Origin: Clavelina lepadiformis
Taxonomy: Eukaryota; Chordata; Ascidiacea; Aplousobranchia; Clavelinidae
Assembly (NCBI RefSeq): GCF_947623445.1
Contig: NC_135246.1
Location: 15,421,856-15,485,855, forward strand
Direction: 5' to 3'
Length of the DNA: 64,000 bases
Positions 36,085-46,694 of this stretch are shown piece after piece. The notes beneath the pieces were generated by a model. The model was not told the origin of the DNA. It was given only the letters and a program-made list of their open reading frames with translations, and did no database searches. A program made the translations under genes and the position numbers. Each line of letters opens with the position of its first letter. The first letter of the stretch is position 1.

Positions 36085-36260
36085 TTCGGCTCAGTAGTCA
36101 AGTGGTTAGAGTGTTAAGCTCGCTGTAATGTGGTTCGTGTTCGATACCTGGAAGCGCTACTGTTGTAATGCCCTTGGCCAAGATAGATTTCCACTATTAG
36201 CCTACTCTATTACTGTCTAAATTATTCCACCCGTGTATTAATGACTTGAGTCATCTTTTT
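36085..36260 (+). mobile_element. tRNA-derived SINE, second type
   Basis: The head looks like a decayed tRNA: GGCTCAGTAGTCAAGTGGTT (A box TAGTCAAGTGG) followed by GGTTCGTGTTCGATACC (B box) at the right spacing. After it comes a tRNA-unrelated body, CCTTGGCCAAGATAGATTTCC and GTGTATTAATGACTTGAGTC. It lacks the duplicated body of copies A-C, so it is a separate family. It is not called a tRNA because the acceptor stem does not pair. Confidence 0.6.
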
Positions 36261-38390
36261 TCAAAAACAATTGGCTTGACTTGATTCCTTACCTTGAAAA
36301 TTACCAAAAAGTCTTGAATTGACTCGTGTCAATATTTGCATTGTTAAATAGATTAAGTAAGCAACATAAAAAAAAAATTTCTTTCTTTTGTCCAAACACA
36401 TATTAAGGGGTAATTTTAAATAGAGTTTGCTTATTGACGCATGTTGTGTTTGTAGATATATCCTATTAAGGTTTTGTTGCATCGAACTAGAAAAGCGTTC
36501 AGAAAACATAAATCTGGCATTGAGTAGTGCATTGTCCCAGCATGTAGAATGATTATGGACATCATTGTCCATGTCCGTACATCATTTTCGATGCCCGTAC
36601 ATCATTGTCGATGTACCAGAGAAGTTTCTGTCTTGAAACGAGCAGTATTGTCATCACATCTTCCAAAGATTATCATTGGTGTGCATTCTTGATGTACAAA
36701 CTCGGGCTAATCAACAACGCTCTTCGTTAGTGCTATGATCACCAGAAACCGGGCTCTTGCCCAAGATGGTAGTTCTTTTACGGTGGGTTTCTTTTTCCAT
36801 CCTCTGATGTACAACACTGAAGCAATTTTCATTCATCAGTTGCTTGAACACACCACCTGCTCGTCTGCTTAATTTTCGCTTTTTCAACTTATATGTTTTA
36901 TGGATTTAACTAATTATAGGTTTAGTGGCCGTGCTAGATGTTACCAGCAAATATCAACGTTATTTCTCTTGAACACGTTTTAAGCTTTTTCGGCTTTGTC
37001 AATTTTTCCTGTTCATTTGGCGAAAAATAAAATAATTGATTGATTGTAAACGTCGGATTGTGTTACATACACTTTGTTACAAATGAATGTTCAAAGGCTA
37101 TGACGATATTTGTTTGATGCAGTAGTTTTAAAGGAAAAAGCCGGACAGATGTCTTATTTTTTCAACTGCTAAATGTTTGCCTTCATGTGATATAAGAAAA
37201 GCAAGTGGATGAATAAAAGTTGATTTTTGTGCCGTGTTGGAATTTTAAGTCATCGTGGTGAACCTAACTTGTTTTCAGAAATCACAAACGTGTTTTTTTC
37301 TGTTTTAATTTTCTTGCTGTGACGGAGAAAACAAATTGGATCAATTAGCACAACCGCCTGGAAGCCAATCAGTTCATAAATTTAATCCAATGTTTTTTGT
37401 ATTATTGCGGATATATTCCAAGATTTTATCAAAAGCTACAAGTTATTAGCTTTAGGAATGCAGCCGACAAAAGAAACAAGAGTTAAGTTCGATGAGTAAA
37501 CGTAATTGCTTTGGCAAAAATTTAAAACTGTTTTTGAAATTACAATAATACTTTTATTTCGCTTGCATAAAACGTAGCCATTTATAAACGTTTTACAAGC
37601 GCTTAATGGTGTAAGCACACTAGCGTATAGAGTAAAAATTGAGCAATGGCCCAACTCACAAACCAAATTTGTTTGTCTATAAGCACCTTTTTTCATTCTC
37701 TATCATTGCATTTTCTTGTTTTTGACATCTTATCGGCTATAACTTCCTATAAGCCTACCAGAAATCATGCTGGCTAATAAGCGAGTATACGCCGTATCAA
37801 AAAAAAATCGTTATATACGGCGGTTAAAAAATTGTAGACTACACTTTAAATTGCAGCCATTGCATGTGAAAAATGAATACACATTTCATTTAAAAGCATT
37901 TTAAAACGAGGTTTTTGAGGCTTCAAAATTAAATCTTTTCCTTGATTTTTAAGCAGAGTGGATAATGCGGAAAATTTTGACCAAGTGTTTAAAAAATGCA
38001 CCCTACCTCCCTTCGTTTCATGGGGGCACAGTACTAAGAAACATGATGATTGTACAGGAAAATTGAAAAGTCAAATCCAAAAGCTTTATGTTACGTTATT
38101 GCTAAGTTGTGAAAAGATAATTTTGAAAAACTTATTCCAAATCCAATATATTTGTCTACAATAGCAATTTACGTATAGGTCTGTCGGCAGATTCCCGAAT
38201 CCCTTCGAGGTGAAAATTGTTCTACCGTTTGTTTTTCGCTATTGAATGTAAATAAGTGAAAAGTATGGTGCGACTTTAGGAGGCGAAAAGTAAGCTATTG
38301 GGTCAGATCAATTTATTAGCACCAGAAAATGTACGTTGTAAAAGAATTTTATGCCTTTTAAAAAATTTACATTTTTTATCTTTCTTTTTA
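36261..38390. other. Gene-free stretch
   Basis: No gene recognised. A short tandem of GTACATCATT(G/T)TCGATG-like units lies near 36560-36615. Near 36885-37080 there is a piece related to the inverted-repeat arms at 16.6/20.2 kb (GTGGCCGTGCT). An open frame at 37958-38164 follows an acceptor-like TTTTTAAGCAG and contains ENFDQVFKKCTLPPFVSWGH, but no donor was found, so it stays uncalled. Confidence 0.4.
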
Positions 38391-38391
38391 G

Positions 38392-38518
38392 TTTAGTCAA
38401 TCTTTTTCAGTCAATTATAGCCAGAACACAGATGTGCAACCCCAGCAACAAACTTTTGTGTCGCCCGTTGTTGTACATGAACCCTTAAAACCCAGACTGT
38501 TGTGGAATGTGGAATCAG
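38392..38518 (+). CDS. Possible orphan internal exon, product unknown
   Basis: Between a strong acceptor (TTTCTTTTTAG) and a donor (TCAG followed by GTTAGG) lies an open frame reading FSQSFSVNYSQNTDVQPQQQ and then TFVSPVVVHEPLKPRLLWNV. The Gln/Pro/Val-rich peptide looks more like real protein than nearby chance frames, and a second in-frame acceptor (CTTTTTCAG) exists. No flanking exons could be joined, and no family was recognised. It may belong to an unrecognised plus-strand gene in 37.9-39.9 kb, or be chance. Confidence 0.3.
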
Positions 38519-38773
38519 GTTAGGAAAGTTTTTAAAACGGATGATAGGCCAGATACGCTAATAGGAAAAATGGTTTATGCTTCAGAGAGTTTGAGCAAAG
38601 ATTATTAAGTACTTATTATTTTTTTGGTTTAAGTAAAGGAAAATTGTTTGAAAGAAATTTAACTTTATTTCACATAACAGAAGCTACGTGACGTATTATA
38701 TAGGCTAGCCGAAAGTTAAAACATCTGTTATAAAATTAGGAAAGAAGTAAACAATTAAATAGCTTAAATATCG

Positions 38774-38852
38774 GGGGTCTAACCTATTGTTCAAGTGCAC
38801 AACCAAAGGCTTCATGTGGTTGTACACTTGTATAGTAGACTCAATATCGGAT
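38774..38852. mobile_element. Foldback-ended repeat, copy 5 (short)
   Basis: A compact hairpin: GGGTCTAACCTATTGTTCAA, GTGCACAACCA, loop AAGGCTTCA, then TGTGGTTGTACACTTG and TATAGTAGACTC. It corresponds to the left-end palindrome of the longer copies. Confidence 0.6.
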
Positions 38853-38963
38853 CTCACTAGGCCTAAAAGGCTGAAAGGAAGAAATCAGGCCAAGTGGGAA
38901 TTGCGAAACACTGTTTTCAATTTCAGGCTTTCTAAATGTGCTGGTAAGAATAGTCAGTAGTAG

Positions 38964-39706
38964 GCCATGGTGAAAAGGTTTGGCAGCTACACGCACCAGA
39001 TTTATCAACGCGCATGCCAAATTTTTTATCTTCCCGCCGATTTTTAATAAACCAACTAAAAAGCTAGTTGTTTAAGCACCAATTTATAATAAATAAATAA
39101 ACAAAGAAATAAGTCTCCGGTGCATGTTGTCATGCCAAAATTTGCGTTTTTGCTTGCACAATTTCTTGTCGAAAACTGCTATACTTTCCAGTATGTGTAG
39201 TCCGTACTCATTACATTTTCAAATCAATGAAAACAAAAAGTGGGGTTATGAAAGTGTTTATTTCCCATAGTCAATAGTGCAAATTTCGCCATAAGGACAC
39301 AAGAAATTTATCACAGTCTACAGACATATTGGATTAAATATAAACCTGTAAATGGAACATGGAGTACTAGAGTAGCTGGAAAGTCGTGCTTCATTTTTCT
39401 TTTTGATTCCCACCCAACAAAACTATATCCTTTGGCCTAAGAATTAAGATGGCATAAATACAGTTTAACCACCTGCATACAGGCGTTGATAGGCAAAGTA
39501 CAGCTTTTTTCAACGAAAAATCATGCATGCAAAGACGCAAATTTCGGCGTGATGACGTGCATCATAGCCTCAATTCTTTGCTTATTTATTATGAATTGGT
39601 GTACAAACAACCAACTTTTATTATAAATTGGCATGAAGATAAAAAAATTCATCGTGTACGTTGATGAATCTCATAGGTAGCACACTTTCCACTATGGCCA
39701 CACAAC
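38964..39706. mobile_element. Element with long (about 220 bp) terminal inverted repeats
   Basis: The left arm begins GGCCATGGTGAAAAGG; the right arm, inverted, begins GGCCATAGTGGAAAGTGTG. Both continue with GATT(T/C)ATCAACG, TTTTTTATCTTC, CCAATT(T/C)ATAATAAATAA and AAATTTGCGT(T/C)TTTGC. Arms reach about 39190 and 39480, leaving a 290-bp centre. Total about 740 bp, no open frame inside except chance. Related fragments lie at 29560-29675. Likely a non-autonomous DNA transposon; family not identified. Confidence 0.65.
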
Positions 39707-41760
39707 TCTCAACAAATTTTGAGTGGTTATAACTGAGGCAGCCTACGTGCATGTGACACAAACTCGACAGAGAAGCAAATTGCAAACCATATCAAATGTG
39801 ACTTCTCCATCTACTATGCTTATCATCCTTACAAAACACATGATTGGCAAGTTTTGGATGACAGCACTACCCTTTGGCTGCTCAACTCTAACCCCAACTT
39901 CCATTCATCATCGGACATAAGCTCATACAATAGCAATTGTGAATGCCGAACTTAACCCCACAGGATCACTGAACAGGAGCAACTAGGTCAGTGTTGTTCA
40001 CTCAAGGGTATTTCAATGGTGTAGGACACTAAGTATCAAACTTGGAATGTGTAATTTCAAAGCATAACTTTTCCATTACACCATCAAATCGACAAAAAAC
40101 CAATACATATTTTTAAGATTTGTTTAGTGGTTTGGTTATTGAATTTCTGTTGTAGTAGCTGCAGTGAATCTAGTTACAAGTTGTAATACACCCAAAGCAC
40201 AAGTTAAACGACATGGCAATTTTTGTCAGTATTAAATTATATACCAGAAATGTTTATGTATGAGCAGATTTGGTCATGTTTTGCTTGACCCTAGAAATAA
40301 GTAAAAAATGCCATACTAATTATGGAAATGTTATGTAAATAAGTATGATGTAATCACAAAACAAAAGGATTTAAAAAAAGATTTCTTGTCAGTGACCTCA
40401 TTGCTTTCGCCGATCTTGCTTAACAGTTTCCTGGTTTTTAGATGCAGGTTTATTTGCAATAAAATTAACATTTTAACACTATCACTATGAAACACAAAAC
40501 TAATCTCACAAACACACCGATAATTTGATCTGGTTTTGTACTATACACTTAAAAATGCATAGCTTGTACTGAGATACATGGCATGCTACTCATTGGCTAT
40601 TCAATTCCTAAAAACAATATATGATGCATCGCATTAGTCATAACAGGATCTCATACTTTCATAATATGCTATTACTACGTTGTTGTAATTTGAAGGTGCT
40701 GTGGTAGGAACTAGGAAGTTACATGACTAGAAGTTAACTTTTGTATCGACTTAGCAGCACTTTAATTGGGTTGTTTTCTTTTGAAATTTAGAAATGTCAT
40801 AGTCAAAATAAAGCATTTACATGCAAGTTTTGTATTTGAACGTCATGCAAATAGCTACCAACATTATCAGTGATGTGTAAAATCAATATTTAATTAGATT
40901 TCATACTGTGGGATTTTTTGGTATTGAAAACTTGCTGAATATGGAGTGAGTTGACTGAAAACACGATTATTTTGTGTTTAGAAAATCTTCATACAGCTTT
41001 GAATGATACCTCAATGTAGTTAATTGCTATTTATATGTACAAGTGGTGTCTTATATGCTAGTTAGTGAAAAATACGACATGTGCAGTAAAACGAATATAA
41101 CAATAAATGTGTTATATACCCAATAAAGGAATTGGAACAAATGTCATAGTCGGTTAATGTCTTGTTGAATGTTTACTTCGTTGTATTATTCCCCACTACA
41201 GTACTATAATCATCCTCTAACTTATTTATTTATTTAGCATCATACGGCCTTCTGCGCCTAAAAGCAAGCAGTGTGTCTTGTCATCGTTGTGAACTATTAT
41301 CCATTTTGAGTCAACAAGCAACATCAAACTGACATTTTAGTTTCCTGTATATGCAACTCTGTTATAATCTAAGAGTGTCTTGTTGATTGGGCAAATTGAG
41401 AGTGAAATTAATAGCCTAGCGGAAAGGGCTGGTTTTGTTTCCCAGCAGTGAAACCTTTACATTGTGCTAAGTGTGCGTGTTTACTCTGTGTACTCTATAA
41501 TTGTTTGAGTTTGCCTTAAAATAACTTAGATAACGTACTGAAACTACATAATTATGCTTACATGTAGACAACATATTTGTTGTTAGCATTATATCCTTGA
41601 CTGGGGAGCTTTGTTTAAGTGTTTAGTTTCCATAGAAAACACACATTAACATTTCCTGGGCATGTAGTTATTTGAAGGATTGTAAGAATCTTTAAAAGGT
41701 CTACAAAAGGTATCATACGTATAACAAACTTGCCATTTACAGTTACATGTTAACTCTGTT
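39707..41760. other. Gene-free stretch upstream of the TNFAIP8-like gene
   Basis: No gene recognised with confidence. Near 39766-39955 (+) two different frames are open for about 65 codons each, so neither can be trusted. Near 41415-41465 there is a decayed tRNA-like sequence (AGCCTAGCGGAAAGGGCTGG). An acceptor CTATTTTCTATTTCAG ends at 41776, showing that the downstream gene has a 5'-UTR intron or a spliced-leader site. Confidence 0.4.
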
Positions 41761-41878
41761 CTATTTTCTATTTCAGTATTTAGGTGGTGTTAGTCATTAA
41801 TAGTTTGGCTGAATATATATCTATTCAGCTACAAATTTTCCAGCTTTGCCTAAAATTTTTGTGCTTAATTGACCTAAA

Positions 41879-42442
41879 ATGGGTGACGAAGTCCAATCAA
41901 AAGATTTAGCATTGAAAGCCCAAAAGAAGATCCTGGGCAAAATGGCTTCAAAAAACTTGACCAAAATGCTCATAGATGAGAAAACCGCTGACATTTTGGA
42001 TGAGTTTTGCAAGATCAACAAGTTACGGACTGGCAACAAAAAAGAAACCGAAAAGTTGGTGAAGAACCTCATTAAAGTCATGATCAAGGTCGCTGTTTTA
42101 CAGAGAAATGATCAGTTCACCTGTGATGAGTTGAAGCTGGCGGATAAAATGCAACAGAAAACCAAAATGACAGCAATGACCATAGTCAGTTTCTACGAGG
42201 TTGACTTCACCTTCGATAAATATGTCCTGTCCAAACAAATCAACGAACAACGGGCCATTCTCCAGCAGCTTGTAGCATCCCACCTCACACCCAAGTCGAA
42301 AGATCGAATCAACTCAGTGTTTGACGCCCTTGGAGATACTGAATTTCTTGAATCACTTTTTGAGCCTGACAGCAAATATCGCCCACATCTCAGCAAGATT
42401 GCTTTGAGATTGAATGAACTTATTGATGAAGGTGTATTATGA
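41879..42442 (+). CDS. TNFAIP8L: TNFAIP8-like (TIPE family) protein
   Basis: Single coding exon of 187 residues, matching the usual 184-198 of the family. TIPE proteins are all-helical, hold phosphoinositides in a hydrophobic cavity and modulate apoptosis, PI3K signalling and immune responses. Family sequence is clear: KDLALKAQKKILGKMASKNL (8-27), then ETEKLVKNLIKVMIKVAVLQ, RNDQFTCDEL, TAMTIVSFYEVDFTFDKYVL and HLTPKSKDRINSVFDALGD. Vertebrates have four paralogues; this looks like a single pre-duplication type, so I cannot assign it to one of them. A pyrimidine-rich acceptor ends at 41776, 102 bp before the ATG. Confidence 0.95.
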   Translation: MGDEVQSKDLALKAQKKILGKMASKNLTKMLIDEKTADILDEFCKINKLRTGNKKETEKLVKNLIKVMIKVAVLQRNDQFTCDELKLADKMQQKTKMTAMTIVSFYEVDFTFDKYVLSKQINEQRAILQQLVASHLTPKSKDRINSVFDALGDTEFLESLFEPDSKYRPHLSKIALRLNELIDEGVL

Positions 42443-44888
42443 GAGATGTTAAAGTTAAATAATTTTGAATATCTGCAATGAAACGGTTTTTATAACTCCC
42501 ATTGTTATGGCTTTGCTTGGCCATTGCTTATTTGCTGCTAAACTGACAACGCAGTATATTGAATACTGTATTTTAATATACTTTTTGATTGTGTAATGTT
42601 TTTATGTTATATGTGTTCGTTAGTGTTTAGTTTACTGTTTTATTGAGTGCAATCAAGTATTGGTTACTGCTGGAAGTAGTTTAATTTCAGAATCCAAAAA
42701 TAGCGTACCCCACATAGCCGATTGTGATTCATACACGCTGACACCATTGACATTATCAAAACTTTATATGGATGGACGCGATCGTTTATGTTTGGTGACA
42801 GGGAAGACTAAAAAACATTGAGAACCCGGCTACCTATCAAGTGCGTGTAACCCGAAGAGTCTGAAAATTTCGATTGCAAAGATGCTTTAATCATGGTTGG
42901 GTTGAGTGTGGTGTTATATGGACTATGGTTGTGTGTATGTGTTCCTCGTCATTTCCTGTTCGATACACAGAGCGTGTGTGATCTGACGCAATTCATAATT
43001 TGTTAACAATGTGCGCAAAACTTCCTAATACGAAAAACAACATTTCAAGCATGTTGGCAATAATTTTCTGACAGAATTCTTGTCCGCTTTCTCGTCTGTT
43101 TCTAGCTGCTATGCACCTATCTACATATTTTGTGAACATCTTGCCTTAACATTTATACCACAGTAGTTTACTTCAGTAGTGATAATAGCTTGAATTGAAA
43201 ATGTTGTTGTCTTACCAAAGCCGTTTTAAACGTTTTTTATCACTTGCCCACTTGCATTTGTCGAAAGAATTTGCTTTGCACTTGTTAGCATAACTAATTA
43301 CCATGTCTTGTTTTTGTCTTGTAATCAGACAACGTTTTTAACTGATATCATTGCAGTACTGCTTTTTATTTATCATGAAACCCACAAGTTGCCTTAAGGA
43401 ATTATATCACAAAGAAACTGCTGTATAACGATTGTCCATAACTTATGTCAGGTCCGGTTCTGTTGCTGAAAGAAAGCTTTACGGTATAACGTGTTGAATT
43501 AGGCCGCGACCTAGCAAGTGAATTATGTGACTTATGTCATAGTGTTGTCGTAGGTGTATATTAAACTGATACTGCTTGCCGGTTTTTGCTTGGTTTGTGG
43601 TTGGCTTGCCGTTAAACCACAGCATGTAATACTAAAAAAATGTAAAAGGGGAACCATAGATTGTGTATTGGGAACTAAAGTGTTTGCGCGTGGTGACGGT
43701 GGAAAGGCTGCAGACTGAGCTATCGGCTAAACTTAACAGAGATTAATATTTAAATTTGTATATTTTGTTTTGCATGTTGCGTATCTGCAAGTTTGTCCTT
43801 TACTAAGTGTGCAATGTCAAGCATGTTTTGCCATAACCTACAGCTCGTATATCATTGTGCCCGTGTTCTGCTTTTTGTTGTCCTTGTGTGTTTGGGTAAG
43901 TCAATGACTTACATTTTTGTTCTGTTTACTTCTCCAAATCGACACTTCCAATGTAAGTAGTCATGTCACCTTCTCTACATTTCTGTTTTTAACTTTGTTT
44001 TGGAACCGTTTTTTCGTTTTTTTTTTCTGCTGCAGTTTATCAACCAGTGAGCGCTAACGTTTTATAGTTCCGTCGCTCTTGTAATGTTAGTGGTGTGATG
44101 TCAACATCGTCTGATATAATTAACTGCATTTTTCTGTGAGACAATCGCTGTTCGGCTTTTATGTGGCGATAATTTTCATAACGCTCACGTATCCAGTTGT
44201 GATTGTTACGTTGTAATTATGGCTCGTCACTTAAAACTATTAATTTTCAACATCGACTGCCTGTAGCAATTGTATTCGGGTGACTTTCTCTGGTTGATTT
44301 TTGTAGAAGGCGCTTTTATTTTCAATGACATCATCTGAAATGGTCTTCCTCGCTAATTCTTATACTTTTTGAAATTATGTATAAACTTGATGTTTTTGCC
44401 AATGGAGTTTTTTCAGTCTTTTCGTTTTATTTTAAACTAACTGTGTTGTCACTACGATTTTATCGGTTTATTTTACAAATTTTATCGTTTTCTTGACCAT
44501 TTTTGAATTACTGCCCATTTTCGACCAAACGCGCGGTGAAGTGCAAAAGTAACTCTTCGAATAAAATACTAAAAACGGGTTTGTTATGCTTTCATCTTTG
44601 ATGTTATACTGGTTATAATTCATTTGGAGACAATCTTTACAGCAAGAGCTTTTGGTTGAAATAGACTGGAACAACCGGGAAATCATGAAGTTTTAATGTG
44701 TTTGTTCAGTTTAGTACTACTTTTCACCAATCGTGACACAATTACAGTAGTTAATTACAGGCTGCACTTGTACGTGGAAACCAATAAATTAGCATATCAA
44801 GACCTGTTCGAAAAAAACCTGACATCAACTATAAAATGGGCAAGACGTTCCATTGCAAAGCACGAGAAAAGCGCTGAAGATGCACGAA
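42443..44888. other. Gene-free stretch (probable long 3' UTR plus intergenic)
   Basis: T-rich sequence with no gene or repeat I can support. Its left part is probably the 3' untranslated region of the TNFAIP8-like gene. Open frames at 44468-44686 and 44696-44953 have no known content; the latter overlaps the antisense end of the NHL gene. Confidence 0.45.
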
Positions 44889-46694
44889 TCAGACGAATCT
44901 CTGGTGTTTGTTCAGTCTCTGATATCCTGCAAGTTTCATTGCAAACGCCCTGATTCCGTATCGATGCCTCGCACAACAAAGCAGCAAGAAGACAAACAAT
45001 AAAGCCACCAGGAGGTATAGACTTGTTAAAAGGGTCGTGCCGTGGTGAACATAGTAATCCCGGTAGGCGTCGACGTGCCCGAGATGCTTGAAAACCATGT
45101 TTTTCGAATCGGCCTGCTTGGTATTGCCCAATGTCGTCACAGTCCTTACTCGGTGATTGTACTGGTCAGTAACGTATAACAACATGTTAGCCCGATCAAG
45201 GGTCAAACAGGTCGGGTGATAGAACTGAGCGTCTCTTCCTATCGCGTCTCGTGTTCCCAATTTGTTACCGGCCAGAACACGTAGGCTCATGTTGGTTAGG
45301 TTCACCATGCGAATGCAATTGTTTCCGAATTCCGCAACGTACAGTACGTTGTATCGACCATCATACGCCAGACCCTCCGGGTAATTGAGAAATACACCGC
45401 CTGAGATACTAAAACATCGCAATAAGCCAATAAATGAATAGTTACAAGATGACCTTTTTTCAATACTTTTAAGAGCGCTAAAATACAGTACAACAGCCTA
45501 ACTTTTTCCTTTAAGCGAACCTACCTTGAATCCAGTGAACCCGCTTTACCAGTGCCAGCAATAGTGGTCACATAACCTTTTTGAAAGTTTATCTTTCTTA
45601 TGACGTGGTTGTAGTGATCGGAAACGTAAAGAATGTCATTTTTTAGGTCATAAGCCATCCCGGTAGGATGTTGCCATTTCGCCTCAGTTAGGGAACCATC
45701 CAAATAGCCGATTTGCGTTGGTCCACCTGTGATTGTTCGTACGACGTGAACGGCACCGGTCATGTTGATCACCCTGATGGCGTGGTTATCTGTGTCAGCG
45801 ATGTAGAGTCTTTTAGTTGATTTGTGAAGTTCAAGTTGTTGTGGATTGTCAAACCTTATACAAACATTATTTTTATTTAAATGCAAAACAGTAAGCACAG
45901 TGCAAGAAAAATATTGCTTGCCCGTTAAACGAAAACGCAAACACTTTACCAAATACCTGGCAGAATTTACGATGCCATCAAGAAATCCTTTTTCACGACC
46001 TTTGCCAGCGTAAGTAGATACTTCATAATTTTTTAGATCCATTGCTCGTATGACGTCATTTCCGCTATCGGCTATATACATTTTCTTGTTTACTGAATCA
46101 AGAGCCATGCCGGCTGTGTGAGCAAACTTCGCCACTTCACCATTGCCATCTTCGAATCTGAAATTTCAACTGAATCTGAAGTTTCAACAAATAGGCGATT
46201 TGCATGGCTATCCTGAGTTGCTCAGATAGCTTTGTAGGTGACCGTTTTTGACCTTACCCTTGGGACGACCCAGATACAGTAGAAACCGTTTTTTCTTTAA
46301 GGTTTATGCGTCGGATTTTATCATTTTCTTTAGAAGTATCCGCACAACCACAATCAGCAACGTATACATTCCATGTCTGTTCGTCATACGCAATTCCCCA
46401 AGGATAGTTAAATCTGAAGTATAGTAAATAAGAAAAATTGTGTCCTGTTCATCACATCAGAAAGAAAGTATTTGGAAAATGATACTTTTCAGCTTAATTT
46501 GTAGCAAGATCGACGACCAACCTAGCTTGTGCCAGGATCCCCCCGTCAGCGCTGGTAGAGTCGTCAATACACATATCATCATCGCCTACATGTGGGTAAA
46601 CTCTTTGACCAAGAGTTTCGACAATGCCTTCCGTTGCCGAAACGCGTACCAAGAAGGCAATGGAAAGCCATGCGATGCAACTACCGTGATTCAT
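44889..46694 (-). CDS. NHL-repeat type I membrane protein
   Basis: Five minus-strand exons join in phase: 46694-46522, 46413-46258, 46157-45957, 45854-45525 and 45408-44889, coding 459 residues; all introns are GT-AG. The N-terminus MNHGSCIAWLSIAFLVRVSA is a signal peptide. Residues about 55-365 hold five to six NHL-type repeats, each with a YPWGIAYDEQTWNVYVADCG-like or LYIADTDNHAIRVINM-like core, forming a predicted six-bladed beta-propeller. A transmembrane helix SLYLLVALLFVFLLLCC (about 415-431) and a short basic tail (RHRYGIRAFAMKLAG...) follow. It should sit in the cell membrane or secretory pathway with the propeller outside. There is no RING, B-box or catalytic domain, so it is not a TRIM or PAM-type NHL protein. 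Exact orthologue not recognised. Confidence 0.88.

Noticed and set aside
39766-39955. Plus-strand frame reading NSTEKQIANHIKCDFSIYYA
   Set aside because: A second frame is also open over the same bases and no acceptor or partner exon was found, so coding status cannot be decided.
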